Source: an uncultured Bacteroidota bacterium (GTDB taxonomy: Bacteria > Bacteroidota > Bacteroidia > Flavobacteriales > Flavobacteriaceae). From it: 6,736 bases of DNA. The notes beneath the pieces were generated by a model. It saw nothing but the letters and a program-made list of their open reading frames with translations. It searched no databases and was not told where the DNA came from. The number at the start of each line of letters is the position of its first letter. Positions within the stretch are counted from its first letter, which is position 1. Location of the stretch: NCBI GenBank assembly GCA_903837025.1, contig CAILTC010000336.1:1-6736 (forward strand). The letters run 5' to 3'. Both the position numbers and the translations under genes were made by a program. Below are positions 1-6,263 of the stretch, piece after piece.

Positions 1-62
1 ATGTTTAAAAAGATGTTCATAATAAAAACGAAATGCTACTCGTTATAGACTTTAGAAAACGA

Positions 63-70
63 TACATTTG
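63..70 (+). promoter_or_regulatory. Bacteroidota-type -7 promoter element for the TPR gene
   Basis: The octamer TACATTTG fits the Bacteroidota housekeeping -7 consensus TAnnTTTG at every fixed position. It would place the transcription start near position 77, leaving a leader of about 16 nt before the ATG at 93. The expected TTG of the -33 element is not cleanly present around 37-44, where the sequence reads CTCGTT, so the match rests on one box. The short A-rich leader (AAATAAAAAACTACA) has no Shine-Dalgarno, which is normal in this phylum. Confidence 0.5.
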
Positions 71-92
71 AATTATTAAATAAAAAACTACA

Positions 93-3000
93 ATGCATAA
101 ACTTTCTAGGCTTTTTTTTCTATCTATATTTAGTATAACGGTATCTATTTCGGCCCAAAAATCAGCTATTTATACACACGATTCCAAAGATTTTGACAAA
201 GCACTTTCGTTGTATAAGGATGCGCAATACGCGTCGGCACAAATTATTTTCGAAAAAGTTAAATCGGCTACAGCCAATGAGGAATTGATTTCGGATTGTA
301 CATATTATGTTGCTAATTGTGCCATTCGAACCAATCAAGCCAATGCAGATGTGCTAATGGAGCATTTCGTTGCGGATTATCCCACAAGCATAAAACAAAA
401 TCAGGCGTATCAAGAAGTGGCACACTATTACTTTGTCCAAGGAAATTACCCGCAAGCTTTGCAATGGTTTAGTAAAGTAGATGAAGCTAATTTGAGTGCT
501 AGCGATCTGGATCAGTTTAATTTCCAAAAAGGCTATAGTTTTTTTAGTTCTAAAAACAAAAAGGAAGCTACAACTTATTTGAATAAAGTGGTAAACTCCC
601 CTGAATATGGTTCGCAAGCCAAATATTATCTTGGTTTTATGGCTTATGAAGGAGACGATTATAAGCAAGCTACAAAATATTTTGATGCTGTTTCGGGGGA
701 AGAAAAATACAAAGAAAAGCTTTCGTATTATCAAGCCGATATGAATTTCAAGCTAGGGAATTTTCAAAAAGCAATTGATTTGGGGCTAAAAGCCATGGAT
801 AAATCGAATGCTTTAGAAAAATCAGAATTGAATAAAATCATTGGCGAAAGCTATTTTAATTTAAAAAAATACGATCAATCCATTCCTTATTTGGCATTGT
901 ATAAAGGGAAAAACGGAAAATGGAATAATACTGATTTTTACCAATTAGGTTATGCGTATTACGAGCAAAATAATTTCGAAAATGCCATTTCTCAATTCAA
1001 CAAAATCATTGGAGGGAAAGATTTTGTGGCTCAAAATGCCTATTATCATTTGGGAGAAAGTTATCTAAAATTAGATAAAAAACAAGAGGCGTTGAATGCT
1101 TTCAAGAACGCTTCCGAAATGGATTATGATGTTTCTATTCAAGAAGACGCAAGTTTGAATTATGCCAAATTGAGTTATGAAATAGGGAATTCCTATCAAA
1201 ACGTTCCATCGATTTTGATGAGTTTCTTGAAGAAATACCCTAATAATGCCAGTAAATCTGAAGTTGAAAAGTTATTGATCGATTCTTATATTTCCTCCAA
1301 AAATTATAAGGAAGCCTTATTTTTATTAGAAAAAAATAAATCAGCCGGAAATAAATTTGCCTATCAAAAAGTAACTTTTTATCGGGGTTTAGAATTATTT
1401 ACTGACGGCGCATACCAGGAAGCATCCGCAATGTTTTCAAAATCTATTGATGAATCAAGAGACGCCACTTTTGCGGCACGCGCCACTTTCTGGAAAGGGG
1501 AAACCGAATATGTGTTAGATGATTTCAAAAATGCCGTCCTAAGTTACAAGCAATTTATTGGGATGGCTGGAGCCAATGAAACTCAGGAATTCAAAAATAG
1601 CAATTACAATATTGCCTACGCTTATTTTAAATTGAAGGAATATGAGCAAGCGGGAAATTATTTCGAAAATCAGATCGAAAAAGGGAAAGGTGATAAAGTT
1701 CGCTTGAATGATTCCTATTTGCGAATGGCAGATTGCCGATTTGTGACTTCAAAATACACTTCGGCTTTAGAAGCCTATAATAAAGTTATCGGATTGAAAA
1801 GTATAGATGCCGATTATGCTTATTTTCAAAAAGCAATTTGCTACGGATTTCTTTCTAAAAACGATAAAAAGATCGAAGAACTCAATGCTTTTTTACAATT
1901 ATATCCAAAATCGGATTATCGGGATGATGCGCTGTTTGAACTCGGAAATACGTATGTAACGACTAATAAACAAGACTTGGCGATAAAAACGTATGACCGT
2001 TTGAATACTGAATTCAAGAAAGGATCTTTTACTTCGAAAGCCATTTTGCGTCAAGGATTAGTGTATTACAATTCGGATAAAGACGAACAGGCTTTGGTCA
2101 AATTTAAGAAAGTGGCTGCTGATTTCCCTAAAACTCCCGAAGCTTTAGAGGCAGTTGCTACGGCACGATTAATCTATGTGGATAATGGCAAAGTCGATGA
2201 ATATGCGACTTGGGTTCGCACCTTAGATTTTGTTGCAGTTTCCGACGCTGATTTAGATAATGACACCTATGAAGCTGCCGAAAAGCAATATTTGCAAAAT
2301 AACACCAAGCAAGCCATTTCGGGTTTTAGTGGATATATTGCTAAATTTAATAACGGAATTCACGCTTTAAAAGCCAATTACTATCTGGCTGAAACTTATT
2401 TTTCGGACGGTCAAGAAAGCAAATCGATTCCTAATTATGAATTTGTAATTGCCCAGGCTCGAAGCGAATTTACCGAACTATCTATGGCACGATTGGCACA
2501 GATTTTCTTGAAAAATAAAGAGTATTCTAAAGCGATTCCGGTTTTAACTCGATTAGAAACCGAAGCGGAACTTTCTCCTAATAGAACATTTGCACAATCT
2601 AATTTGATGAAATGTTATTACAATAATAAAGATTATGATAATTCGGTTGTGTATGCTGATAAAGTTTTGGCAAACCCCAAAACCGACGATAATGTAAAAA
2701 GTGATGCACAAATAATCGTTGCTCGTGCAGCAATTCAAACAGGAGATGAGGCAAAAGCTCGTTCGGCTTACGCCAAATTACAAACCATTGCCAAAGGAGA
2801 ATTAGCCGCCGAAGCCTTATATTATGATGCCTATTTCAAAAATAAAGATTTAAAATTTGAAGCGTCGAATACGATGGTTCAAAAATTAGCCAAGAATTAT
2901 TCGAGTTATAAATATTTTGGAGCCAAAGGTTTAATTCTGATGGCGAAGAATTTTTATGGTCTAAAAGATAGTTTTCAAGCGACTTATATCTTAGAAAACG

Positions 3001-3107
3001 TGGTAAAAAACTTCACTGATTTTCCCGATGTAGTTTCGGAAGCAAAAACAGAATTAGATCGAATTAAAAGTGAGGAATCTAAAACAAATTCATCAATATC
3101 AAATTAA
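93..3107 (+). CDS. Exported long tetratricopeptide-repeat (TPR) protein, 1004 aa
   Basis: This gene encodes a periplasmic, all-helical scaffold protein. Residues 1-21 form a signal peptide: H2, K3 and R6 are followed by a hydrophobic core (LFFLSIFSITVSI) and an SA/QK cleavage site. There is no lipobox cysteine, so the protein should be soluble rather than lipid-anchored. The rest is a near-continuous TPR array with the usual Y-x-x-G-x-x-Y and A-x-x-x-F spacing. Clear units lie near residues 105-130, 145-168, 176-201, 211-234, 283-307 and 314-340, and further units continue to the C-terminus. The last 80 residues, around YFGAKGLILMAKNFYG and SFQATYILENVVKNF, resemble the C-terminal block I recall from large Bacteroidota TPR proteins of the BamD/CpoB-like type. 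The charged tail is SEESKTNSSISN. The ATG at 93 is chosen because it opens directly onto the signal peptide just after a promoter match. The gene ends 70 bp before the barrel gene, with no terminator or good promoter between, so co-transcription is likely. The fold and location are well supported; the client is unknown. Confidence 0.93.
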   Translation: MHKLSRLFFLSIFSITVSISAQKSAIYTHDSKDFDKALSLYKDAQYASAQIIFEKVKSATANEELISDCTYYVANCAIRTNQANADVLMEHFVADYPTSIKQNQAYQEVAHYYFVQGNYPQALQWFSKVDEANLSASDLDQFNFQKGYSFFSSKNKKEATTYLNKVVNSPEYGSQAKYYLGFMAYEGDDYKQATKYFDAVSGEEKYKEKLSYYQADMNFKLGNFQKAIDLGLKAMDKSNALEKSELNKIIGESYFNLKKYDQSIPYLALYKGKNGKWNNTDFYQLGYAYYEQNNFENAISQFNKIIGGKDFVAQNAYYHLGESYLKLDKKQEALNAFKNASEMDYDVSIQEDASLNYAKLSYEIGNSYQNVPSILMSFLKKYPNNASKSEVEKLLIDSYISSKNYKEALFLLEKNKSAGNKFAYQKVTFYRGLELFTDGAYQEASAMFSKSIDESRDATFAARATFWKGETEYVLDDFKNAVLSYKQFIGMAGANETQEFKNSNYNIAYAYFKLKEYEQAGNYFENQIEKGKGDKVRLNDSYLRMADCRFVTSKYTSALEAYNKVIGLKSIDADYAYFQKAICYGFLSKNDKKIEELNAFLQLYPKSDYRDDALFELGNTYVTTNKQDLAIKTYDRLNTEFKKGSFTSKAILRQGLVYYNSDKDEQALVKFKKVAADFPKTPEALEAVATARLIYVDNGKVDEYATWVRTLDFVAVSDADLDNDTYEAAEKQYLQNNTKQAISGFSGYIAKFNNGIHALKANYYLAETYFSDGQESKSIPNYEFVIAQARSEFTELSMARLAQIFLKNKEYSKAIPVLTRLETEAELSPNRTFAQSNLMKCYYNNKDYDNSVVYADKVLANPKTDDNVKSDAQIIVARAAIQTGDEAKARSAYAKLQTIAKGELAAEALYYDAYFKNKDLKFEASNTMVQKLAKNYSSYKYFGAKGLILMAKNFYGLKDSFQATYILENVVKNFTDFPDVVSEAKTELDRIKSEESKTNSSISN

Positions 3108-3110
3108 AAA

Positions 3111-3163
3111 AATCCGTTGAAACCCGCGTCCTTGCTTTAGTAAATCTGCGTTTATCTGCGTTC
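3111..3163. repeat. Degenerate dispersed-type intergenic repeat with a 10-bp tandem
   Basis: Most of the 70-bp gap between the TPR and barrel genes is repeat-like. It starts AATCCGTTGAAACCCGCGTCC and ends with two tandem 10-bp units, ATCTGCGTTT (3144-3153) and ATCTGCGTTC (3154-3163), which differ at one base. Strings of the type AATCCGTGTAATCTGCGTC recur between genes in many Flavobacterium and Bacteroides genomes; this comparison is from memory and not searched. It is GC-richer than the flanking bases and contains no exact TAnnTTTG; the nearest is TAAATCTG at 3141-3148, one base off. It may act at the mRNA level between two co-transcribed genes, but no stable hairpin is evident. Confidence 0.5.
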
Positions 3164-3177
3164 CAAAAAATATAAAT

Positions 3178-4932
3178 ATGAAAATCAATTTTCAAAATAA
3201 AATCACACTGCTTTTTTTAATCGTAAGTAGCACATTGGCTTTCGCCCAAAAAAAAGAAGAAAACATAGGAACCGAAGTTGTGAATGTGGTGAAACCCTAT
3301 ACGCCAACAATTTCGGATGCCTTCAAAGTACAAGAAACTCCTGTGCTTGATGACCAAGGAAATGCGAATAAAGAAACTATAAAATACACGATTTTCTCTT
3401 TTCCGGTGGCTTCGACTTTTACGCCATCTAAGGGAAAAGCCGAAGGGGTCGAAAAAGAAGAGCAAGTACATTTATTCAAGAATTATGCAACTTTCGGAGG
3501 TGGAAATTACGGTATCGTAAATGCTGAATTGTTTGTCAATCAAGATTTGAATGCTACCGATTATGTGGGCGGAATGCTTCGTCATTTATCTTCGCAAGGT
3601 GCTATAAAAGGAGTTGAGTTAGATAATAAATTTTATGATACTTCGATTGATTTGACTTATGGATCACACGAGAAGGATATGTCTTGGAATATTGATTTGG
3701 GCTATCAAAATCAAATTTATAATTGGTATGGTTTGCCAACAGGTTTTGCAAGCGGATTGTCGCCAAGTGATAGAGCTAATTTGATTAACGGAATCAACCC
3801 GCAACAAAGCTATAACAACTTGTATTTAGGAAGTAAAATTGAATTTAATGAAAGCATTGTAAAGGATGCAAGCGTGAAATTTGATCATTTTTCGGATGCT
3901 TTCGGATCTTCTGAAAATAGATTTTATGTAAAACCCTCTTTTCAATTTGACATCAGTGACAAAGCCATAAAAACGAATGTAATTGTTGATTATCTTGGTG
4001 GTAGTTTTAAGAAAGACTATTGGACCGCAAACGAGTTAAAATATGGTTTTACAAATTTTGGTGTTGCGCCAAGTTTTGTAATGAATCAGGATGATTGGAC
4101 TGTGCATATTGGCGCTGGATTATTTTATAGCTTAGACACACAACTCAGCAACAATAAATTTTATATTTATCCCCAAATTAATGCATCATTGAAAGTTGTT
4201 GGTGATTTGATGGTTTTTTATGCTGGAGCCGAAGGAAATTTAGAGCAAAATACGTATTCGGATTTTGTTAATGAAAATCATTTTTTATCGCCAACATTAA
4301 ACATCGCGCCAACCGACAAGCAATATGATATTTTTGCTGGTTTGAAAGGGAAATTGGCCAATAATGTGAGTTATAATATACGAGCTTCGTATATAAATGA
4401 AAGAAATAAAGCGTTGTTTAAAAGTAATGATTATACCGAAATCAGCAGTAATGAAAATTATGCTTTCGGGAATTCGATGCAAGTGGTTTATGACGATATG
4501 AAAACGGTGAGTTTTTATGGAGAATTAAAAGCTGATTTTTCGAAAAATGTAACTTTTGGCATCAACGGAACTTTTAGTAGTTATACCAATAAATATCAAG
4601 CCGAGCCATGGAATTTGCCTTCAATAAAGTTGAATTCGACCCTCGATTTTAACATCACCAAGAAATGGTATGCCGGTGTAGATGTGTTTTATGTTGGAGA
4701 TCGAAAAGATTTAAAATTGAATCTGTATAACTTATATGCAACGGGACCAAGTCCTATAACATTAAATAGTTATTTTGATGCCAATGCACATTTAGGTTTT
4801 AAATACAGCGACAGGTTAACTGCCTTTTTGAAAGTAAATAATATCACAAATAAAGCGTATGAAAAATGGCTGAATTATCCAGTTCAGGGATTTCAAGTGG
4901 TATTAGGAGCTAATTATAAATTTGATTTTTAG
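3178..4932 (+). CDS. TonB-dependent-receptor-like outer-membrane barrel lacking a plug, 584 aa
   Basis: This gene encodes an outer-membrane beta-barrel protein. Residues 1-23 form a signal peptide (K2, K8, core ITLLFLIVSSTL, cleavage AFA/Q24). Residues 31-90 form a short periplasmic segment with EVVNVVKPYTPTISDAFK (33-50) and YTIFSFPVASTFTP (70-83); the first part loosely resembles a TonB box. From about residue 98 to the end the sequence alternates polar and aromatic residues in amphipathic strands with Asn/Asp-rich loops. The C-terminal block is typical of TonB-dependent receptors: FLKVNNITNKAYEKW, then YPVQGFQVVLGANYKFDF, ending in an aromatic strand. Full receptors usually exceed 650-700 residues and carry a plug of about 120-150 residues with a Leu-Arg-Gly motif; none is visible here. 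By length, the barrel of about 480 residues could hold roughly 20-22 strands. The gene follows the TPR gene by 70 bp, suggesting a shared transcript and partnership. The start is fixed by the signal peptide. Barrel identity is firm; the transported substrate is unknown. Confidence 0.88.
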   Translation: MKINFQNKITLLFLIVSSTLAFAQKKEENIGTEVVNVVKPYTPTISDAFKVQETPVLDDQGNANKETIKYTIFSFPVASTFTPSKGKAEGVEKEEQVHLFKNYATFGGGNYGIVNAELFVNQDLNATDYVGGMLRHLSSQGAIKGVELDNKFYDTSIDLTYGSHEKDMSWNIDLGYQNQIYNWYGLPTGFASGLSPSDRANLINGINPQQSYNNLYLGSKIEFNESIVKDASVKFDHFSDAFGSSENRFYVKPSFQFDISDKAIKTNVIVDYLGGSFKKDYWTANELKYGFTNFGVAPSFVMNQDDWTVHIGAGLFYSLDTQLSNNKFYIYPQINASLKVVGDLMVFYAGAEGNLEQNTYSDFVNENHFLSPTLNIAPTDKQYDIFAGLKGKLANNVSYNIRASYINERNKALFKSNDYTEISSNENYAFGNSMQVVYDDMKTVSFYGELKADFSKNVTFGINGTFSSYTNKYQAEPWNLPSIKLNSTLDFNITKKWYAGVDVFYVGDRKDLKLNLYNLYATGPSPITLNSYFDANAHLGFKYSDRLTAFLKVNNITNKAYEKWLNYPVQGFQVVLGANYKFDF

Positions 4933-4934
4933 TT

Positions 4935-5036
4935 AAAGGCACAAAGACGCAAAGGTTTCTGGGTAGTATCAAACAATAACAATAATAATATCAACAACGA
5001 TTTTTTTTCTTCGTGACTTAGCGTCTTCGTGGCAAA
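4935..5036. repeat. Long imperfect inverted repeat (AAAGGCACAAAGACGCAAAG family)
   Basis: The 132-bp gap before the Gre-like gene contains two oppositely oriented copies of a short repeat. The left arm GGCACAAAGACGC (4938-4950) pairs with the right arm GCGTCTTCGTGGC (5021-5033) at 11 of 13 positions. Widened to 20 bp, the arms agree at about 14 positions. The 70-bp interior includes a simple (AAC/AAT)n tract at 4971-4990 and eight Ts at 5001-5008. After the right arm come runs of A and a third related fragment, TTGCGCTTTCTTAGC (5042-5056). Words such as CTTCGTGTCTTCGCGTCTTCGTGGC are common between genes in Flavobacteriales, from memory. It could fold in RNA as a long-looped hairpin after the barrel gene, but it is not a classical terminator. 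Confidence 0.55.
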
Positions 5037-5064
5037 AAAAATTGCGCTTTCTTAGCAAAAAAAA

Positions 5065-5514
5065 ATGACTTTCAAACAAAAAACACACCAGTATTACCTG
5101 CAATTAATCCAAGATAGAATCGATGTTTTCAAGGATATGATTGCAGCTCTTACCGAAGATTCTAAAAACGATGCCAAAGGTTCTGCGGGCGACAAACACG
5201 AAACGGCTTTGTCGATGATGCACATCGAGCAAGAAAAACTCAATCGTAAATTGAGAGAAGTTTTGGAGCAAAAAAACGTTTTAGATAAAATTGATTCTAC
5301 GACAATTGCCAAAACTATTATTGTTGGCAGTTTGGTCAAAGCCAATGGAATATTCTTGTATCTGAGTGTGGCACTTCCCAAAATCAGTATTGAAGGGATT
5401 AATGTAATTGCGCTTTCTCCACAATCTCCATTGGGAAATAAATTAATGGGAAATGAAGTGGGATTTTCGTTTGAGATTAATGGGACGAAGTATGTGATTG
5501 AAGAAATTTATTAA
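5065..5514 (+). CDS. GreA/GreB-fold RNA polymerase accessory protein, 149 aa
   Basis: This protein is read as a small relative of the transcript-cleavage factors GreA/GreB, which insert a coiled coil into the RNA polymerase secondary channel and rescue backtracked complexes. Residues 1-75 form two helices (QDRIDVFKDMIAALTED and HIEQEKLNRKLREVLEQK) joined by a turn. That turn reads GDKHETA (42-48) and aligns with GDLSENA of E. coli GreA. D43 and E46 fall at the spacing of the catalytic Mg-holding pair D41/E44. Residues 82-149 resemble the FKBP-like C-terminal domain, with INVIALSPQSPLGNKLMG (112-129) and a final YVIEEIY strand, compared with the SP-x-x-x-x-L-x-GK pattern of Gre factors. The length is close to the 158 residues of E. 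coli GreA. Homologues in flavobacteria are often labelled 3-oxoacyl-ACP synthase, as I recall, but no ketosynthase Cys/His/Asn motif or fold fits. The ATG at 5065 follows an A-rich run. No promoter match lies in the upstream gap, so expression may come from the barrel gene transcript. Fold is likely; actual cleavage activity is inferred. Confidence 0.78.
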   Translation: MTFKQKTHQYYLQLIQDRIDVFKDMIAALTEDSKNDAKGSAGDKHETALSMMHIEQEKLNRKLREVLEQKNVLDKIDSTTIAKTIIVGSLVKANGIFLYLSVALPKISIEGINVIALSPQSPLGNKLMGNEVGFSFEINGTKYVIEEIY

Positions 5515-5547
5515 GGTTTAATGATGGTTATTTCTTACGATTTTTAT

Positions 5548-5555
5548 TATTTTTG
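5548..5555 (+). promoter_or_regulatory. Bacteroidota-type -7 promoter element for the lipoprotein gene
   Basis: TATTTTTG matches TAnnTTTG exactly, in the short gap after the Gre-like gene. Transcription would begin near 5562. That lies downstream of the first in-frame ATG at 5558 and about 35 nt before the ATG at 5597, so it supports the later start. No clear TTG is seen at the -33 spacing, and the T-rich sequence makes a chance match possible. Confidence 0.42.
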
Positions 5556-5596
5556 GAATGATCATTGGTTTTGTCGTCTTAATTCTAATTTCAAAT

Positions 5597-6154
5597 ATGA
5601 TGAAAAATAAATTGATTTGCTTGATAATGTTTGCTTTAATTGGGTGCTCTACCACAAATAAAACAACTTCGACACAGATTGCTTATCAATCACTTACCGA
5701 TATAAATGATATTGAAGGGACTTGGGTATTGAAAAATGTATTGATGGGAGACGCCATGGATGTGCCTTGTGGCTTTATGAATGAAGGAAAAGTAAAAGAA
5801 ATGAATCTAACTTTTACTGCTGAAAAAGTTGACGTGAGGGGTCAGAAAAAACTTTATGGACGATCTTCGGTCAATGATTTTATAGGCGGATATACGATTT
5901 TGTCCTATGATTCCACTACAAAAACGGGTAAAATAAAGTTGGATCCATTCGTTTCAACACGTATGGCATCTGTTGATCCTACTTTTATGAATTGTGAAAA
6001 TCGTTATTTTTCTTATTTAGAAAAATCGGAAGACTTTAAAATCGAAAACGGCAAACTGCAATTGAGTAAAACTTATCCACTTGTAAAAGGAGATACAGTT
6101 AATTTTCCTTTTGGCGAAAGCTATAAAAATGTACTTTATTTTTATAAAAAGTAA
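5597..6154 (+). CDS. META/HslJ-like lipoprotein, 185 aa
   Basis: This gene encodes a small envelope lipoprotein. From the ATG at 5597 it opens MMKNKLICLIMFALIGC, a type II signal peptide with lipobox LIGC and lipidated C17. The residues after it (STTNKTT) lack the acidic stretch that sends flavobacterial lipoproteins to the cell surface, so a periplasm-facing anchor is more likely. The body resembles the META domain of HslJ: it begins IEGTWVLKN (39-47), the usual glycine-rich turn appears as GRSSVNDFIGGYT (88-100), and the signature becomes STRMASVDPTFM (120-131) with the usual helix ENRYFSYLEK after it. Two positions that are commonly Cys in the family (GCN and MAC) are Ser here, while C58 and C133 remain. 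An ATG at 5558 would add 13 residues (MIIGFVVLILISN) and a second hydrophobic stretch; it is rejected because it lies before the likely transcription start. ATG 5600 is an equally good start. META proteins are linked to stress or drug tolerance in some bacteria, but the role here is unknown. Confidence 0.8.
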   Translation: MMKNKLICLIMFALIGCSTTNKTTSTQIAYQSLTDINDIEGTWVLKNVLMGDAMDVPCGFMNEGKVKEMNLTFTAEKVDVRGQKKLYGRSSVNDFIGGYTILSYDSTTKTGKIKLDPFVSTRMASVDPTFMNCENRYFSYLEKSEDFKIENGKLQLSKTYPLVKGDTVNFPFGESYKNVLYFYKK

Positions 6155-6155
6155 G

Positions 6156-6185
6156 ATCAAATAGATTGATAATTTATTTTTTTTT
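6156..6185 (+). terminator. Weak candidate intrinsic terminator after the lipoprotein gene
   Basis: Directly after the stop codon, ATCAA (6156-6160) and TTGAT (6166-6170) form a 5-bp stem around the loop ATAGA. AATTTA and nine Ts (6177-6185) follow. The stem is short and AT-rich, so stability is low. The T-run and position are right for a terminator in an AT-rich genome. Confidence 0.4.
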
Positions 6186-6214
6186 GCCATTTTTTCAAAC
6201 TAATTTTAATTAAT

Positions 6215-6233
6215 AAAAGTACTTATACTTTTC
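6215..6233 (+). promoter_or_regulatory. AT-rich hairpin overlapping a near-consensus -7 element upstream of the pseudogene
   Basis: AAAAGTA (6215-6221) and TACTTTT (6226-6232) are perfect 7-bp arms around CTTA. The right arm with the next base reads TACTTTTC, a TAnnTTTG match except that the final G is C. If it was once a promoter, transcription would start near 6240, about 24 nt before the first pseudogene ATG at 6264. It may be a decayed promoter or an operator-like palindrome; it may also be chance in AT-rich DNA. Confidence 0.25.
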
Positions 6234-6263
6234 AATTAGAATCCACTTAAATCTAAAAATAGT

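Noticed and set aside
1..48. Short open frame MFKKMFIIKTKCYSL at the left edge
   Set aside because: It has only 15 codons, no promoter or signal and no recognisable sequence; it is likely chance in the leader region.
354..734. Antisense open frame of 126 codons inside the TPR gene
   Set aside because: It is the mirror of an AT-rich coding strand, rich in Phe/Ile/Lys with no domain, and lies wholly inside a well-supported gene.
3144..3163. Possible CRISPR or longer tandem array at the ATCTGCGTT repeats
   Set aside because: There are only two adjacent 10-bp units, with no spacers and no cas genes.
3217..3479. Two overlapping antisense open frames inside the barrel gene
   Set aside because: They overlap each other and a clear signal-peptide-bearing gene; their composition is that of reverse-complement shadow.
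4935..5036. Strong intrinsic terminator after the barrel gene
   Set aside because: The arms are separated by 70 bp with mismatches, and the downstream run is A rather than T on the + strand.
5094..5381. Antisense open frame of 95 codons across the Gre-like gene
   Set aside because: It is Ser/Leu-rich shadow sequence, has no start context, and conflicts with the coherent coiled-coil protein on the + strand.
5065..5514. Reading as 3-oxoacyl-ACP synthase
   Set aside because: At 149 residues it is far too short for a ketosynthase of 310-410 residues and has no active-site Cys/His/Asn context; the Gre-like reading fits better.
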